Of a stretch of 64,000 nt of DNA, positions 1 to 9,560 are shown one piece after another. Source of the DNA: Undaria pinnatifida (lineage: Eukaryota > Sar > Phaeophyceae > Laminariales > Alariaceae); the NCBI GenBank assembly GCA_012845835.1, contig JABAKD010000024.1:7033103-7097102 (forward strand). The letters are read 5' to 3'. Under the pieces are notes generated by a model that saw only the letters and a list, made by a program, of their open reading frames with translations, had not been told where the DNA came from and searched no databases. The number at the start of each line of letters is the position of its first letter. The stretch's first letter is position 1. Both the position numbers and the translations under genes were made by a program.

Positions 1-980
1 AATCGACGGCTCCACCAGTCCGAAGTCTACTCCCCACGCCAGGTGAGCAAATTCGTTTTCGAAGTCGTGACGGAGGTCGTCCGGACATAAGTGGAACTTT
101 TTGATATTCGATGCTGACGCCCGTCGTCGGCCAATCCCTCGTCCATTCATCATGACGATGTAGCTGAGTCCTGGTAGGACAACTTCAGTCACCCCCCAAG
201 GTCCAGTCCAGTGCTCGTGGGCTAGTTCATGATGTATCCCCTCCCTGGCCATCACAGACTCCGCCTCCTTCACCAACACCTTATCTCCGACAACAACACG
301 GGTTCCCACCGAGGTCCGACCGATTTCAGCATTCCGACTCTTCATGTCTTTTCGATAGAGCCATCCGCCCGTACCTCCTTGTACGCTTGACGTTTGTCGG
401 CCACGTAACTGTGCATCCCGCCTCTGAAATCACCACCATCTATCTCGGGGTGCGTAGCATCAAGTTGCGCGCGTGCATCACGACCGAAGAAATAACGGAA
501 GGGAGTTGGCTTCCCCGGTGAGCGCAGGTCCGGCGTGGTACGATGGATTCAGTGCCGGTTGTACGTACTCGTCCAATCTGCGAGGCCAAGTCTTGCACAG
601 TTCTCCTAGTGCTTCGTGTAGCAACCCCCCCAGTCTCTCCACCGTCCTCTGTGCACGTGGATGATCGGCAGGCCCATATGCGATGGTCATGTTCAACCAC
701 TTGCATCAGTGTTGCATCACATCTGCCGTGAACTCGGATCCCGGATCACTGCGAACATATAGCGGTAGCCCAAAAGTAAGCATCACTTCGAGCAGTTTCC
801 TCGCTACTCCGATTGCTTATTTCGTGGGCAGTGGAAAGGCGAACAAGAACTTGCTGGCTTTCTCGACTGCCACCAGTAGAACTTTGTTGCCTGCGTCCGA
901 CTTCACCCCCATGTCCTCGATGTCGACTTCGAGTACTTACCCGGGTCGCAGAAACCTCGACGGTAGCATGGCAACCCATT
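1..980 (-). pseudogene. Ty3/gypsy integrase core and C-terminal region
   Basis: The translated minus strand shows an integrase core of retroviral type. The first catalytic Asp lies in VDIEDMGVK (about 910-935), the second in RSDPGSEF (about 728-755), and the Glu in TVERLGG (about 628-650). After the core comes WPRRLDEYVQPAL, and near position 200 the stretch HWTGPWGV, which resembles the GPY/F module that follows the core in chromodomain-class gypsy integrases. The protein would insert the element's cDNA into the genome. In-frame stops occur just after FPLPTK (about 826) and before CKWLNM (about 710), and a frameshift lies near 385, so it is a pseudogene. Confidence 0.75.
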
Positions 981-1858
981 GACTCGCTGACCGCTTGCGA
1001 CGTCTGCGCCCACACGAGAGGACGTAGTTGGGGAACTGCAGGTCGTGGGATCTTTCCCAGAGGTGCTACCCACAAGAGGCCGTTATCATCCATCACATAT
1101 TCACCACCTTCTGATCCTCGGTTTCCCGCTTCCTGGAGTTCTTTCCGAATCCTGCCAAGTACCATATCTTCGTACTGCCTGTGCATCAGCTGTGGCACAT
1201 TCTGGAGAACAGCTGTCACCCTTCCAGCATGGATGGCTCTGACCACTGGGGTCCCTTGGTCTTTCCCTGATCCGCTTGAACGGCTGCTGGTGTCCTTTGG
1301 TGGTTCCTCCAACGGATCACGTTGCCGTTTCGGTCTCGGGATGGACTCTCTCTGTCCCCTGCGTTTGCGTGGGCGATCAACTTCCGCTGGTAGTTCAGTA
1401 GTAGTGATCGTCTGCGCCGGTGTATTCTCCATCTCCTCCTCCTCAGGTGATGGTGGTTCTGCCCCCAAGACATCCTCCGGTTCCTGGAAAGGGGCCTTTG
1501 CCTGCGATCTCGTGACCGCTCGTGTCACCTCGAAGGCTTTTGATGCTGCGAGGTAACCCTCAAACACCATGCAGGCCAATCCTTCCAGTTCCGCGACCTC
1601 TGATACCGGTTTTCCCAGTAAGCCTTGAACAGCTAGTTCAACTAATACTGCTCGTAGCATTGGAGGAGACGTGAAATCTGCGATGACGTTTGCCGCTGCG
1701 CTTTTGCTGACCGCCTGCGGGATCACGTAGTGTTCCTTCCCTGCACTGATTTTGGCGCAGTCGTTGAAGTGCAACTCTTCATCTTCTTCAAGGCGTGCTG
1801 CATCCGCTGGGTGTGCGATATGCCCTTCGGTTGGTTTTTTCCCCCATGATGTGAGCAC
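981..1858 (-). pseudogene. Ty3/gypsy pol connector and integrase N-terminal remnant
   Basis: An open minus-strand frame runs from about 1858 and crosses into integrase sequence. Its first 200 residues are charged and Pro/Glu-rich, with a basic patch of DRPRKRRGQR type, and match no catalytic fold I can recognise. After that comes MHRQYEDMVLGRIRKELQEAG, and at about 1075-1100 YVMDDNGLLW, a typical strand just ahead of the His2-Cys2 zinc-binding domain of integrase. The zinc-binding residues themselves are not visible between LRPLV (about 1010) and the core, so that domain seems to be deleted or scrambled. The long connector is unusual for the family. Confidence 0.55.
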
Positions 1859-2413
1859 GGTTCAAAGAGATGATGGGTTCGTTAAACGAGTAAATCGCTC
1901 GCTCTCCGTTACCTCTCTTCCAGAAGTATGCGCCTCTTCGTCCCAGAAATTCCCCTAATTCCTGAACTGGTTGCTTTACCTTCTCCAACCTCCGCTTCCA
2001 AGCGGTTAACTCCCCTTTTGTGGCAAGGCCTCCCTTGATTCCTACCACAAATGTCCGTTTCCTCCTCCACGGAATCCCTACTTGGCTCGCTAGTATCTCC
2101 GCTTTGTCCACGATGTATGACTCTCGTTCCAAAGCGGGGAGAATCTCGTCGTTTCATTCCGTCGTTCGATAAAGGTTGCCTAAACATTCGAGTATAAAAA
2201 CTCGCGCGTCTGAGGCGATAGCAGCTTAGGCTAAGCTACTCTCTCCGGATATTCCCTCCTTCTCTCGTATCCCTCCAAACCTCCTGCGGGCGTCACCGAC
2301 CACCACGTCTGGTGTCACCTCTCATAACATGGTAAGGCATTCCTGCGACCCTGTTGTCACCCTAAGCAGCTTCCCACCGTTGTCCAGGCCGTTTGCTCTG
2401 ATGCATTCAGTCT
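1788..2413 (-). pseudogene. Ty3/gypsy pol connector, conserved block
   Basis: This minus-strand coding stretch includes ERESYIVDKAEILASQVG and WRRKRTFVVGIKGGLATKG. I do not recognise a named domain. It is clearly pol-derived: it lies between the RNase H-like end shared with 5.4 kb and the connector and integrase at 1-1.9 kb. The same block occurs a second time, inverted and in-frame, at about 4340-4530. It may be a lineage-specific spacer between RNase H and integrase. Confidence 0.5.
2139..2413. repeat. Direct duplication of pol segment, copy 1
   Basis: About 275 bp here, from the stretch GAGAATCTCGTCGTT to TGATGCATTC, match 5168-5428 with only a few substitutions and one short deletion (the ACGTCTGGTGTC stretch is absent from the second copy). 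Beyond 2413 the two copies diverge abruptly. The pair brackets the 2.7-kb RS-module cluster. Because the sequence is pol coding DNA, this is a segmental duplication around an insertion and not an LTR pair. Confidence 0.8.
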
Positions 2414-3572
2414 CGACGTAGTCTCTCCCTATCTTGCGGTCAGCTGTGTCCGGGCTGTCTGCGGGAAAAAATTGGACAAAAAGAAAAGCCAAACAGGATG
2501 CATTAAACTAATTGCCCTCATTTGTTGCAGGTGTGTGTATCTGTGTGTTTACGTCTGTGCAGAGGAAATGGCCCGCCACAACCAAGACTTTAGACAAACA
2601 AGTTCGAACAACCCAACGCAAAAAAGTTCAGATGACAGCAGCTAAAAGGATACTAGCATGATCATGCACGACGAGTAATACAGTATTAAGACAGAACTAG
2701 GAAAAATTAGTTTGCGTTTCCTTATGGCGGCTTCGAGAGGTGGAAGTGCGACGATGTCTGTTATGTACGTAAAAATACTGTCTATTTGGACGTAAATGTA
2801 AGGGTGGGTTGAGTTTTTTTTTCGTCTCGGCCGAAGTATTTCCCGCATAGAGCGAACAAAGATGTCGATCACTACAACTACTAGTGTCACACCACCGCAC
2901 GGTGGCACTACGGCTTCTCTCACCCGTTCTTGCAAAGTGTTTGAATCAGGCCGAAGAGGCAACGAACATACCGCTCGCGGGACGGGGGGGGGGGGGGGGC
3001 TAAGCTCCTTCCTTTTCTTCCCATGCTGTTGGTGATCGTAGCTGCCGCCCCGAGATCCAAGCCTGGATCCAACCTTCCTCTACACCTCCACCCCACCAAT
3101 CTCTACTCCAGTTCAAGCGTTCCTCCCACATTTCCTCGACATCGACATGGCTGAGAGATGCGCTTCTGACACCAACATGGCTGGGGACCACACCCCTGAT
3201 TCCCCCAGCTCCCGCGAGGAGCGGTAAACGCGTAGACTAGAGAGGAAACGTGAATGCGTTATAGCGTTACACGGTATCATAAGATATGACTCAAAACCAC
3301 ACAGGAATACACAGACACTCACGGAGACAGGCAGAGGCACAGGCAGACAGAATAGTAGCAAAACATATTACGCAGAAAATGACGCAGATATAACGATGCC
3401 CCCCCAACCATGAGCGTCTACGACTTCGAGATCAGACACTTTAATGTGGTGGTGACGCGATGGGTTTGTCGGCAAGGGGAGACGGTCGGTCTTGCGCGAT
3501 ATTCAGGCGGGATGAGAAGAAGAGTGCATATAGGGGGGAACGGTACGGCAGTATTATGGCATCTCCGTACCG
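2414..3572. other. Non-coding insert between pol duplications, left part
   Basis: I find no convincing gene here. The stretch contains one isolated copy of the family tag CTTATGGCGGCTTCGAGAGG (about 2720-2745), which recurs in the palindromic modules at 3.9-5.1 kb. It also has a small hairpin of ACCACCGCACGGTGG type near 2893 and a run of about 17 G at 2982-2998. The region around 3280-3360 is rich in ACAGACA/GGCAGA-type simple sequence. Confidence 0.5.
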
Positions 3573-3860
3573 CTAGGCTTGTTGGTATCCAAAGAACAAC
3601 CATGACCGTTCACTATTCCAGGTCAGGCACATTGGTGTGTTGTTGTCGGGGTCATGTCCTCGTCCTCTTCCCGCTCACGATCGCCCCAATCTCCGCCGCA
3701 GAAGGGCACAGGGCGGCTAGGCTTGTTGGTATCCAAAGAACAACCATGACCGTTCACTATTCCAGGTCAGGCACATTGGTGTGTTGTTGTCGGGGTCATG
3801 TCCTCGTCCTCTTCCCGCTCACGATCGCCCCCATCTCCGCCGCAGAAGGGCACAGGGCGT
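3573..3860 (+). repeat. Tandem duplication, 144-bp unit, two copies
   Basis: The segment starting CTAGGCTTGTTGGTATCC at 3573 repeats exactly 144 bp later at 3717 and continues through the CAGAAGGGCACAGGGCG stretch. The copies are almost identical (CCCCAAT against CCCCCAT is one visible difference), so the duplication is recent. The period is 48 codons, so an open frame over it (3410-3871) repeats a 48-residue block. I do not regard that frame as a proven protein. Confidence 0.9.
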
Positions 3861-4106
3861 CATGGCAATAGCGGCAGCAGTGGAAATGGTGTGAAGAAGG
3901 GGGAGGGGTCTAGGGCGGCGCGCTCTAGCATGAGCGGCAGTGTTCATCGTCGCACTTCCACCTCTCGAAGCCGCCATAAGGAAACGGAAAAGAAGAACGG
4001 TGGAGGAGAGATTGGAGCGATCGTCAGCAGCGCGCCTGGTGGAGGAGGCGGCAATCATCGACGCGGCACAGGGCGCCGCGGGGGTGGAGGGGGGGGGCGG
4101 AGCTAG
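3798..4106 (+). CDS. RS/Gly-rich open frame inside palindromic module
   Basis: The frame encodes about 102 residues: a Ser-Arg opening of SSSSSRSRSPPSPP type, a Lys/Gly-rich middle, the phrase SVHRRTSTSRSRHKETEKK and a poly-Gly/Arg tail. It resembles a low-complexity RS-type segment of a nuclear RNA-binding protein, but no folded domain is visible. The same peptide is encoded again, inverted, at 4275-4853 on the minus strand, with only a handful of residue changes and no stop. That may be real coding constraint on a captured exon, or it may only reflect recent duplication. No regulatory signal is evident. Confidence 0.3.
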   Translation: MSSSSSRSRSPPSPPQKGTGRHGNSGSSGNGVKKGEGSRAARSSMSGSVHRRTSTSRSRHKETEKKNGGGEIGAIVSSAPGGGGGNHRRGTGRRGGGGGGRS

Positions 4107-4280
4107 CTCAGCCACCACAAAGCCCGGCGCGGCGCCCTGTGCCGCGTCGATGATTGCCGCCTCCTCCACTAGGCGCGCTGCTGAAGATCGCTCCAATCTC
4201 TCCTCCACCGTTCTTCTTTTCCGTTTCCTTATGGCGGCTTCGAGAGGTGGAAGTGCGACGATGAACACTGCCGCTCATGT
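3934..4280. repeat. Large palindrome (inverted repeat, arms about 150 bp)
   Basis: The left arm (about 3934-4085) contains CATCGTCGCACTTCCACC and GGCGGCAATCATCGACGCGG. The right arm (about 4128-4280) carries their reverse complements, and the loop is about 45 bp. The arms are near-identical over roughly 150 bp, so the single strand could fold into a long hairpin. One side reads in the SVHRRTSTSRSR frame and the other is its mirror. Confidence 0.85.
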
Positions 4281-4339
4281 AAACACTTCCTCCCCTAGCG
4301 GGGCTATGCGTGTTGCCACCTTCCATCCCGGGTATTTTC

Positions 4340-4530
4340 TACTCGAATGTTTAGGCAACCTTCTGCGAACGACGGAATGGAACGACGAGATTCTCCCCGC
4401 TTTGGAACGAGAGTCATACATCGTGGACGAAGCGGAGATACTAGCGAGCCAAGTAGGGATTCCGTGGAGGAGGAAACGGACATTTGTGGTAGGAATCAAG
4501 GGAGGGCTTGCCACAAAAGGGAAGTCGGAG
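4340..4530 (+). pseudogene. Inverted third copy of gypsy pol connector block
   Basis: The plus strand here reads the same peptide block (ERESYIVDEAEILASQVG, then WRRKRTFVVGIKGGLATKG) found on the minus strand at about 2010-2190. The fragment is flanked on both sides by RS-module palindrome sequence. It must have been picked up and inverted when the cluster rearranged. Differences such as DEAEI for DKAEI show some divergence since then. Confidence 0.8.
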
Positions 4531-4551
4531 CTTGGAGAAAATAAGCTAGCT

Positions 4552-4853
4552 CCGCCCCCCCCTCCACCGCCGCGGCGCCCTGTGCCGCGTCGATGATTGC
4601 CGCCTCCTCCACCAGGCGCGCTGCTGACGATCGCTCCAATCTCTCCTCCACCGTCCTTCTTTTCCGTTTCCTTATGGAGGCTTCGAGAGGTGGAAGTGCG
4701 ACGATGAACACTGCCGCTCATGCTAGAGCGCGCCGCCCTAGACCCCTCCCCCTTCTTCTCACCATAACCACTGCTGCCGCTATTGCCATGACGCCCTGCG
4801 CCCTTCGGCGGCGGAGATGGGGGCGATCGTGAGCGGGAAGAGGAGAGGTCCAT
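4552..4853. repeat. RS-module, inverted full copy
   Basis: This region is a reverse-complement copy of about 3800-4085. It runs from the C-rich CCGCCGCGGCGCCCTGTGCC stretch through the GGCTTCGAGAGGTGGAAGTG tag, the GCTAGAGCGCGCCGCCC junction and the CGGCGGAGATGGGGGCGATC end. Coding on the minus strand stays open through the copy. One visible change in the tag is ATGGAGG for ATGGCGG. Confidence 0.8.
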
Positions 4854-4904
4854 GGGAGAACCGTGGGCTGATATTACAAGCCCATTGGAAAATCATGGGA
4901 GACG

Positions 4905-5058
4905 CCCCCCCCTCCACCGCCGCGGCGCCCTGTGCCGCGTCGATGATTGCCGCCTCCTCCACCAGGCGCGCTGCTGACGATCGCTCCAATCTCTCCTCCA
5001 CCGTTCTTCTTTTCCGTTTCCTTATGGCGGCTTCGAGAGGTGGAAGTGCGACGATGAA
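4905..5058. repeat. RS-module, partial copy
   Basis: A further copy of the inner half of the module starts at the C-rich run and the CCGCCGCGGCGCCCTGTGCC stretch and ends at the GCGACGATGAACA tag. It is near-identical to 4130-4265 and 4560-4710. Immediately after it the sequence is unrelated for about 110 bp and then returns to gypsy pol at 5168. Confidence 0.8.
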
Positions 5059-5167
5059 CAGTCAGTAATGATATGATCCTGAAAGCTGTCAACAAGGCTA
5101 GATATGTCGAGGATTGGTATGCTGATACAGGCACTTAATATCACATGACTGATTCCCTGTCTTGCAT

Positions 5168-5428
5168 GAGAATCTCGTCGTTCCATTCCGTCGTTCGAAA
5201 AAGGTTGCCTAAACATTCGAGTATAAAAACTCGCGCGTCTGAGGCGATAGCAGCTTAGGCTAAGCTACTCGCTCCGGATATTCCCTCCTTCTCTCGTATC
5301 CCTCCAAACCTCCTGCGGGTGTCACCGACCACCTCACCTCTCATAACATGGTAAGGCATTCCTGCGACCCTGTTGTCACCCTAAGCAGCTTCCCACCGTT
5401 GTCCAGGCCGTTTGCTCTGATGCATTCC
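5168..5428. repeat. Direct duplication of pol segment, copy 2
   Basis: This is the partner of 2139-2413. Here the sequence continues without interruption into the RNase H region, so this copy keeps the upstream side of pol while copy 1 keeps the downstream side. Together they mark where the RS-module cluster entered or rearranged the retrotransposon. Confidence 0.8.
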
Positions 5429-5503
5429 AGTGCTCTCCAGTCCTGGTCTACTGCTCCTCTGACCGTCAGCAATCCCTCTGATGCAAGGATGCTGCCTCTT
5501 CCC

Positions 5504-6145
5504 CTACAGTTGAGCATGACCACCACTGGAAGCTCCGGTGCGATGACAAGTTTGGCCTGTTGAGTATCTGCCTCTGATGGGTCTGCGTGTGTGAGTGCGA
5601 CGGCTGCAAGTACTGTAAGACTTTGAGTCCACCTCTTCCACTCCTAAGGTTTCAAGGTGTACGCCGTCAATCACTGGCCCCTGTGGCCCTTTGTAAACGT
5701 TTGGCAACGACTCGTCTCCTGGAAAAGAGTCGTCGAAATCTTCGATCACGTTGCTCTTGTTCGGTAACCGCGACATGGCGTCTGGGAGCTGATGTTGTGT
5801 CCCGGGCCTCCACTTCAAGGTGATGTCGTGCTCCATCAACCTCAGAGCCCAGCGGTGGTATTTCATTGTGAGAGATTGGCTTTTGAAGAGCCAAGTCAAC
5901 GCCGAACAGTCCGTGATGAGCGTGAACGGTCGCTCCCAAAAATAGGATTGGAATTTGTTCGCTGCCCACATGACCGCCATGCATTCACGGTCTGTTGCCG
6001 ACCTTTTGGAGTCTCCTCTCGACCACTTTTTGCTGCCGTACAAGATCACCTTTTCCACTCCTTCGATGCATTGCGTTTGCACCGCTCCTGCTCCTATCTC
6101 ACTGGCATCGGTGGACAGCGAGAAAGCAAGAACGGTTCTGTCCAC
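5504..6145 (-). pseudogene. Ty3/gypsy RNase H
   Basis: The frame carries the RNase HI order of gypsy pol. The first Asp lies in LSTDASEIGAGAVQTQ, the Glu in SATDRECMAVMWAANKFQSY, the next Asp in FTLITDCSALTWLF, and the end in HQLPDAMSRLPN with its final Asp. The role would be removal of the RNA template during cDNA synthesis. All four acidic positions are present. The downstream half of the frame (after about residue 150) drifts into connector sequence with a frameshift near 5650. Confidence 0.85.
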
Positions 6146-6173
6146 ACCAGCAGGGCTAGAAATGGAGGTGACG

Positions 6174-7005
6174 TCAAAGCCTCGATGAGCGCATTAAAAG
6201 CCTTGTTCTGCTCTTCTCCCCACGAAACTTCTCTTTCTTCGCTCTCTTGGTTCTGACCCTTGGATCTCTCAGCAAGTCGGAAGTGGGCGCCACCACTGTG
6301 CTATAATGGGGTACGAATTGCCGGAAGTACCCTGTCATGCCCAGCAACATTCGCACTTCCTCCACCGTGTTCGGCCTTGACAGCTGCGTGATAGCATCAA
6401 TCTTGCTCGGGGCCGGTCTGGTACCAAGTCTATCCACGATCATGCCGACGAACTCCATGACCGACTGACAGAAATGTGATTTCTGGAGATTTACGGATAG
6501 ACGTCCTTGCCGTAGACACTCTAACGTTTCTCGCAGCAGTCCCCATTGTTCTTCAAGGGTTTTCGACGGGATGGAGATGTCGTCCAACCAGTTCTTGATT
6601 CCCCTATCCTTGACTGGTAACAGTCGCCCTCCAACGTAGTTGGCAAACCATGAAGGCACTGTCTTCAACCCGAAGCCGCAGCGAACGTACTCGGACAGCT
6701 TCCCGTCAGCGTCTCGAAACGCCGTCAGGTGTCGATCGTCCTCATGTATCTCGAGCTGTAAGAATCCTGAAGCTAAATCGATGCTGGAGAAATACTTTGA
6801 CCCTTCCATATAATCCATAATGTGCTGCCAGTCCCCGAGTCCACCACTCTGTGATTTGAGAAGCGCATTGATACCTCGGGAAATCCTGCACGACCCGCAC
6901 TGTCCCATCTTTCTGGCGAACCGTCGAACAAGTGGCGGCCCACTCGGAATTTGATTCCCGAATGGATCCATTCTTCAGGAGTTTCACCACCTCTGTCTGA
7001 ATCAT
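6174..7005 (-). pseudogene. Ty3/gypsy reverse transcriptase
   Basis: RT motifs appear in order on the minus strand: EWAATCSTVRQKDGTVRVV (fingers), YFSSIDLASGFLQLEI (palm motif A with Asp), YVRCGFGLKTVPSWFANYVG (motif B region) and NWLDDISI (motif C). Motif C reads WLDD where most elements have Y-x-DD. Behind it come LSVNLQKSHFCQS and VEFVGMIV, then MLLGMTGYFRQFV of the thumb. The fingers and palm are in different frames, with a break near 6800-6830, so no complete RT is encoded. Confidence 0.85.
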
Positions 7006-7552
7006 CTCGCGCTGTTATGGGCTGTAGTGTCGAACGGGCGCCACGTATGGTTTGACGTTGAGATCTTTGAGCTTCAGTCGCATGGGCACTACTTTGCATG
7101 CTGGTACGCTCTTGGGGTTGACCGCAAACCTCGTTGAGAATGCCCATCAATGTGTCCTTTTCGCCTGGACTGAGCTGTCCGAGGTTGGCCTCCCCCAGGT
7201 CCACCCCGGGGGCTTCGCTCGGAATCTCTGCGAGTTCACCCCCTTTGTTGCATTGCTCCGTTGGTCTCCCTTTGTCTTTCTTTTCGTCTTTCTTTTTGAT
7301 CCCCTCGTCCTGTTTGGGGCGTGTCGGTTCCTCCGACAACGGGTTCACGAGTGTCTTAATGCATTCCCGATCGTAATTGTTGACAGCGTAAACCGTCGCA
7401 ATCATCAGCCCCCTCTGGATCTTCACGTTATCCTGGGTAACATTCGACAACTTACGTTGAACCGGTATGCCCGGGAACCACCACTGTGCCCCCCTTGGTA
7501 CTCCTAGATCCATTCCTAGTTCATGATCATAGCGGTTAGTTGGTTCTACCAC
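7006..7552 (-). pseudogene. Ty3/gypsy protease-RT linker
   Basis: This minus-strand frame lies between protease and RT. It contains ECIKTLVNPLSEEP, a Lys/Asp/Glu-rich low-complexity stretch and GQLSPGEKDTLMGILNEV. The last phrase resembles the short helix that precedes the RT fingers in gypsy pols. No catalytic motif is expected here. The join to RT at about 7010 is frameshifted. Confidence 0.6.
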
Positions 7553-8290
7553 TGAGAGCTGCTGTCCTTGAGGTTGAGGGCCTTTGACAAAAGCGTCTAC
7601 CTAGATACTGGTACAACCTTGAACCTCTACGTCTTTCGCAATGCGTAGTTTCCAGTGCAGAGTGCTTCGTCCTCCCATACCGAGCTTCCTAACTCCATAA
7701 TCCCCGCCGGAATCTTCGGTTCCTCCAATTCTTCCGGTTCTTGCTCGTCTGTCGATGGTTTCACCGCGCAATCGTGGTCCCATTCGGCATACATTGCTCC
7801 TGCGGCGGCCTCTCTGACCTCCTTCGGGGCGAATGGTACCCACGATGAGGATAGTGTAGGCCGGAAACCCTTCTCACCATCGAAACTGATGATACTTCGA
7901 TTGTTCGTCATGAACGCGGCTCCAAGCACCATCGCATACGGAAGTCCTTTCACCACCCTGAACTTCACACGGAATATTTGGTCGACCGGTGCGAAGACCA
8001 GTGGTAGCAAGCACGAGCTTACCACTTCCATCGGGGGTACGGCGCTGTTCTTTGGGTTTGCTGCGCGGAGTAGGCCGTCTCCCGTTGGATTTATCAGCGA
8101 CTTTCCCAAACCATCCCGTTCTTCAATGGATTCGTAGTTTCCTCCGTCCGCCCCAGTATCCACCAGCACCGCAATCGGAAGTCGTCGGCTCCAGCTCGTT
8201 GCATGCCACAACGTTGCATGAACCCAAACCTGTGACGTCTTAGTTTGCAGCGCTCCCATTTTCGATTGGTGAGAGGAACTCTCTGAACCC
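7553..8290 (-). pseudogene. Ty3/gypsy retropepsin-like protease
   Basis: The frame contains LPIAVLVDTGADGGNYES with the catalytic Asp-Thr-Gly at about 8150-8160, followed by a flap-like region and VLGAAFMTNNRSIISFD, which corresponds to the hydrophobic-hydrophobic-Gly element near the end of retropepsins. It would cleave the gag-pol polyprotein. A Glu-rich tail (EQEPEELEEPKIPAG) follows. The catalytic triplet is intact, but the frame ends in disrupted sequence near 7600. Confidence 0.75.
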
Positions 8291-8760
8291 TGGCTGCTGT
8301 TGACCCGTGAACCCTGGCTGCTGTTGACCAGCAAACCCTGGCTGTTGTTAGCCAGCAAACCTTGGCTGTTGTTGCTGCGGCGGCCTTGGTACCATTGGAG
8401 GTCCCCATCGCGATCTATGGTTCGGTTGTGCTCCTCTTGGGGTTGTCTGTGGACCCCATCGTCCTCTGATTCCAAACGGTGACGGTAAGGAGGAAGCGGA
8501 CATCTGATTGTTCCCGCCTCCCGCTCCTACAGGATTTGCCGGTCCTTCTGTCCCTCGTCCTGCACCGCCCTGTGGACCCCATCCAACCTGGCCGCCCTGT
8601 GGTGGGTCTACAGCCTGGCCGCTCTGTGACGGGCCTCCCTATGGTGGGCCTCCCCTCGGGTAAGGTGCACCAAAAGGTCCCCAAAAAGGTCCCCCTCTTC
8701 CTGCCATTTTATTTCCTGCAATCACGCCCCCCCCCCTCCCCGGGACGCCGCCCGTTTCAC
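8291..8760 (-). pseudogene. Gypsy gag C-terminal remnant, QG/NS repeats
   Basis: Upstream of the protease the minus-strand frame has a short repeated peptide (NSSQGSRVNSSQGS and similar, four to five units, 8270-8380) and farther up a Gly/Pro/Gln/Trp-rich stretch. This is typical low-complexity gag sequence. I see no CCHC zinc knuckle. A run of Cs at 8728-8737 and a stop break the frame. Confidence 0.5.
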
Positions 8761-9240
8761 TTTGACGAAACCTCTCGCTTTGCTGTCGTGTAGTGTAAGA
8801 TGGACTCGACGAAGTTGTGCAGTACACGACGGACTCGATGACGCTGTGTTATATCCGACGAATGGAGCTGTGCAGTAGGAGCTGTGCAGTATGCGACGGA
8901 CTCCATGAGGCTGCGTGGTACACGATGTACTCGACGAAGCTGCGTCGTATAAGGTGAAGATGGTATCCAACGATGGTAGTCTAGGGCGACAAGTGGAGTC
9001 CAGGGGATCGATGGAGTCTAGAAACACCAAGTTGACCCCACCAAACGGGTATAACAGTGGCTTGGGACAAGGTGGGTGAGAAAAAGGGGTGGTGAAAGGT
9101 TTCGAGTATATGTATATTTTCCTTCCTGGTTCGTTGAAAGTTGTCCCCTTATCATTATATACATTGAACCCTTCGAAAGCTCGAGTCTTCACTAACAGAG
9201 TAACGCCTGGAATCCCTTAGGTATCTAAGACACAACAATG
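8761..9240. other. Degenerate short repeats, no gene
   Basis: Between 8780 and 8960 short words such as GACGGACTCGATGA, GAGCTGTGCAGTA and GACGAAGCTG recur in varied order, giving a decayed minisatellite. It may be the eroded LTR or leader of the gypsy element, but I cannot prove that. The rest shows no coding signal I trust. Confidence 0.5.
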
Positions 9241-9560
9241 ACTAATATTAATGTATTCTTTACAAACCTCAAAATCCTAACGTACTTATCAAGCTTCCCC
9301 CCTATTAATGCATTATTTACAATCCTCAAGATTCCAACGTACTTATCGAGCTTCCCCCCTTCCCATTCCAATATGATAACGTCCCTAAACCATGTTTCCA
9401 ATTCCGGTAAGTTCTTAGCATGACAAAGAGCAGCTATAGAAAGGCTTACATTCCCCATACAAAATTAAAACTGGGACCTAAACCATGTTTCCAATTCCGG
9501 TGGGTTATTAGCATGACAAAGAGCAGCTATAGAAAGGCGTACATTCATCATACAAAATTG
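9241..9560. repeat. Two adjacent tandem duplications (about 57 and 85 bp)
   Basis: A unit ending AACGTACTTATC(A/G)AGCTTCCCCCCT occurs at 9245-9302 and again at 9303-9360. Next, a unit starting CCTAAACCATGTTTCC and ending CATACAAAATT occurs at about 9391-9470 and 9477-9558. Both pairs are diverged by a few bases. Frames on the minus strand contain NLPELETWFRD twice, but no domain is recognisable. Confidence 0.8.

Larger units (their letters stand above)
1..2413 (-). mobile_element. Ty3/gypsy retrotransposon, 3' pol fragment (degraded)
   Basis: Reading on the minus strand, this block holds the later part of a Ty3/gypsy pol: a connector after RNase H, the integrase core and the integrase C-terminal region, in that order toward position 1. 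The window edge cuts it, so no 3' LTR can be seen. It is probably the continuation of the pol whose RT and RNase H lie at 5.4-7.0 kb, because both share a duplicated stretch (2139-2413 and 5168-5428) at the point where they separate. Several frameshifts and stops show that it is dead. Confidence 0.8.
5168..8760 (-). mobile_element. Ty3/gypsy retrotransposon, gag-PR-RT-RH portion (degraded)
   Basis: On the minus strand the order is a Gln/Gly/Pro-rich gag end, aspartic protease, linker, reverse transcriptase and RNase H, which is the Ty3/gypsy order. The reading frame shifts several times. I cannot find a convincing 5' LTR or primer binding site beyond 8.7 kb, where the sequence becomes short degenerate repeats. 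The missing integrase is most likely the block at 1-1.9 kb. Confidence 0.85.

Noticed and set aside
3410-3871. 153-residue frame with a 48-residue internal repeat as a gene
   Set aside because: The repeat comes from the 144-bp DNA duplication. The peptide has no domain and overlaps the RS module in another frame.
2139-5428. Reading the 2139-2413/5168-5428 pair as LTRs of a 3.3-kb element
   Set aside because: Both copies are retrotransposon pol coding sequence, there are no TG...CA ends or primer binding site, and one copy continues into RNase H while the other continues toward integrase.
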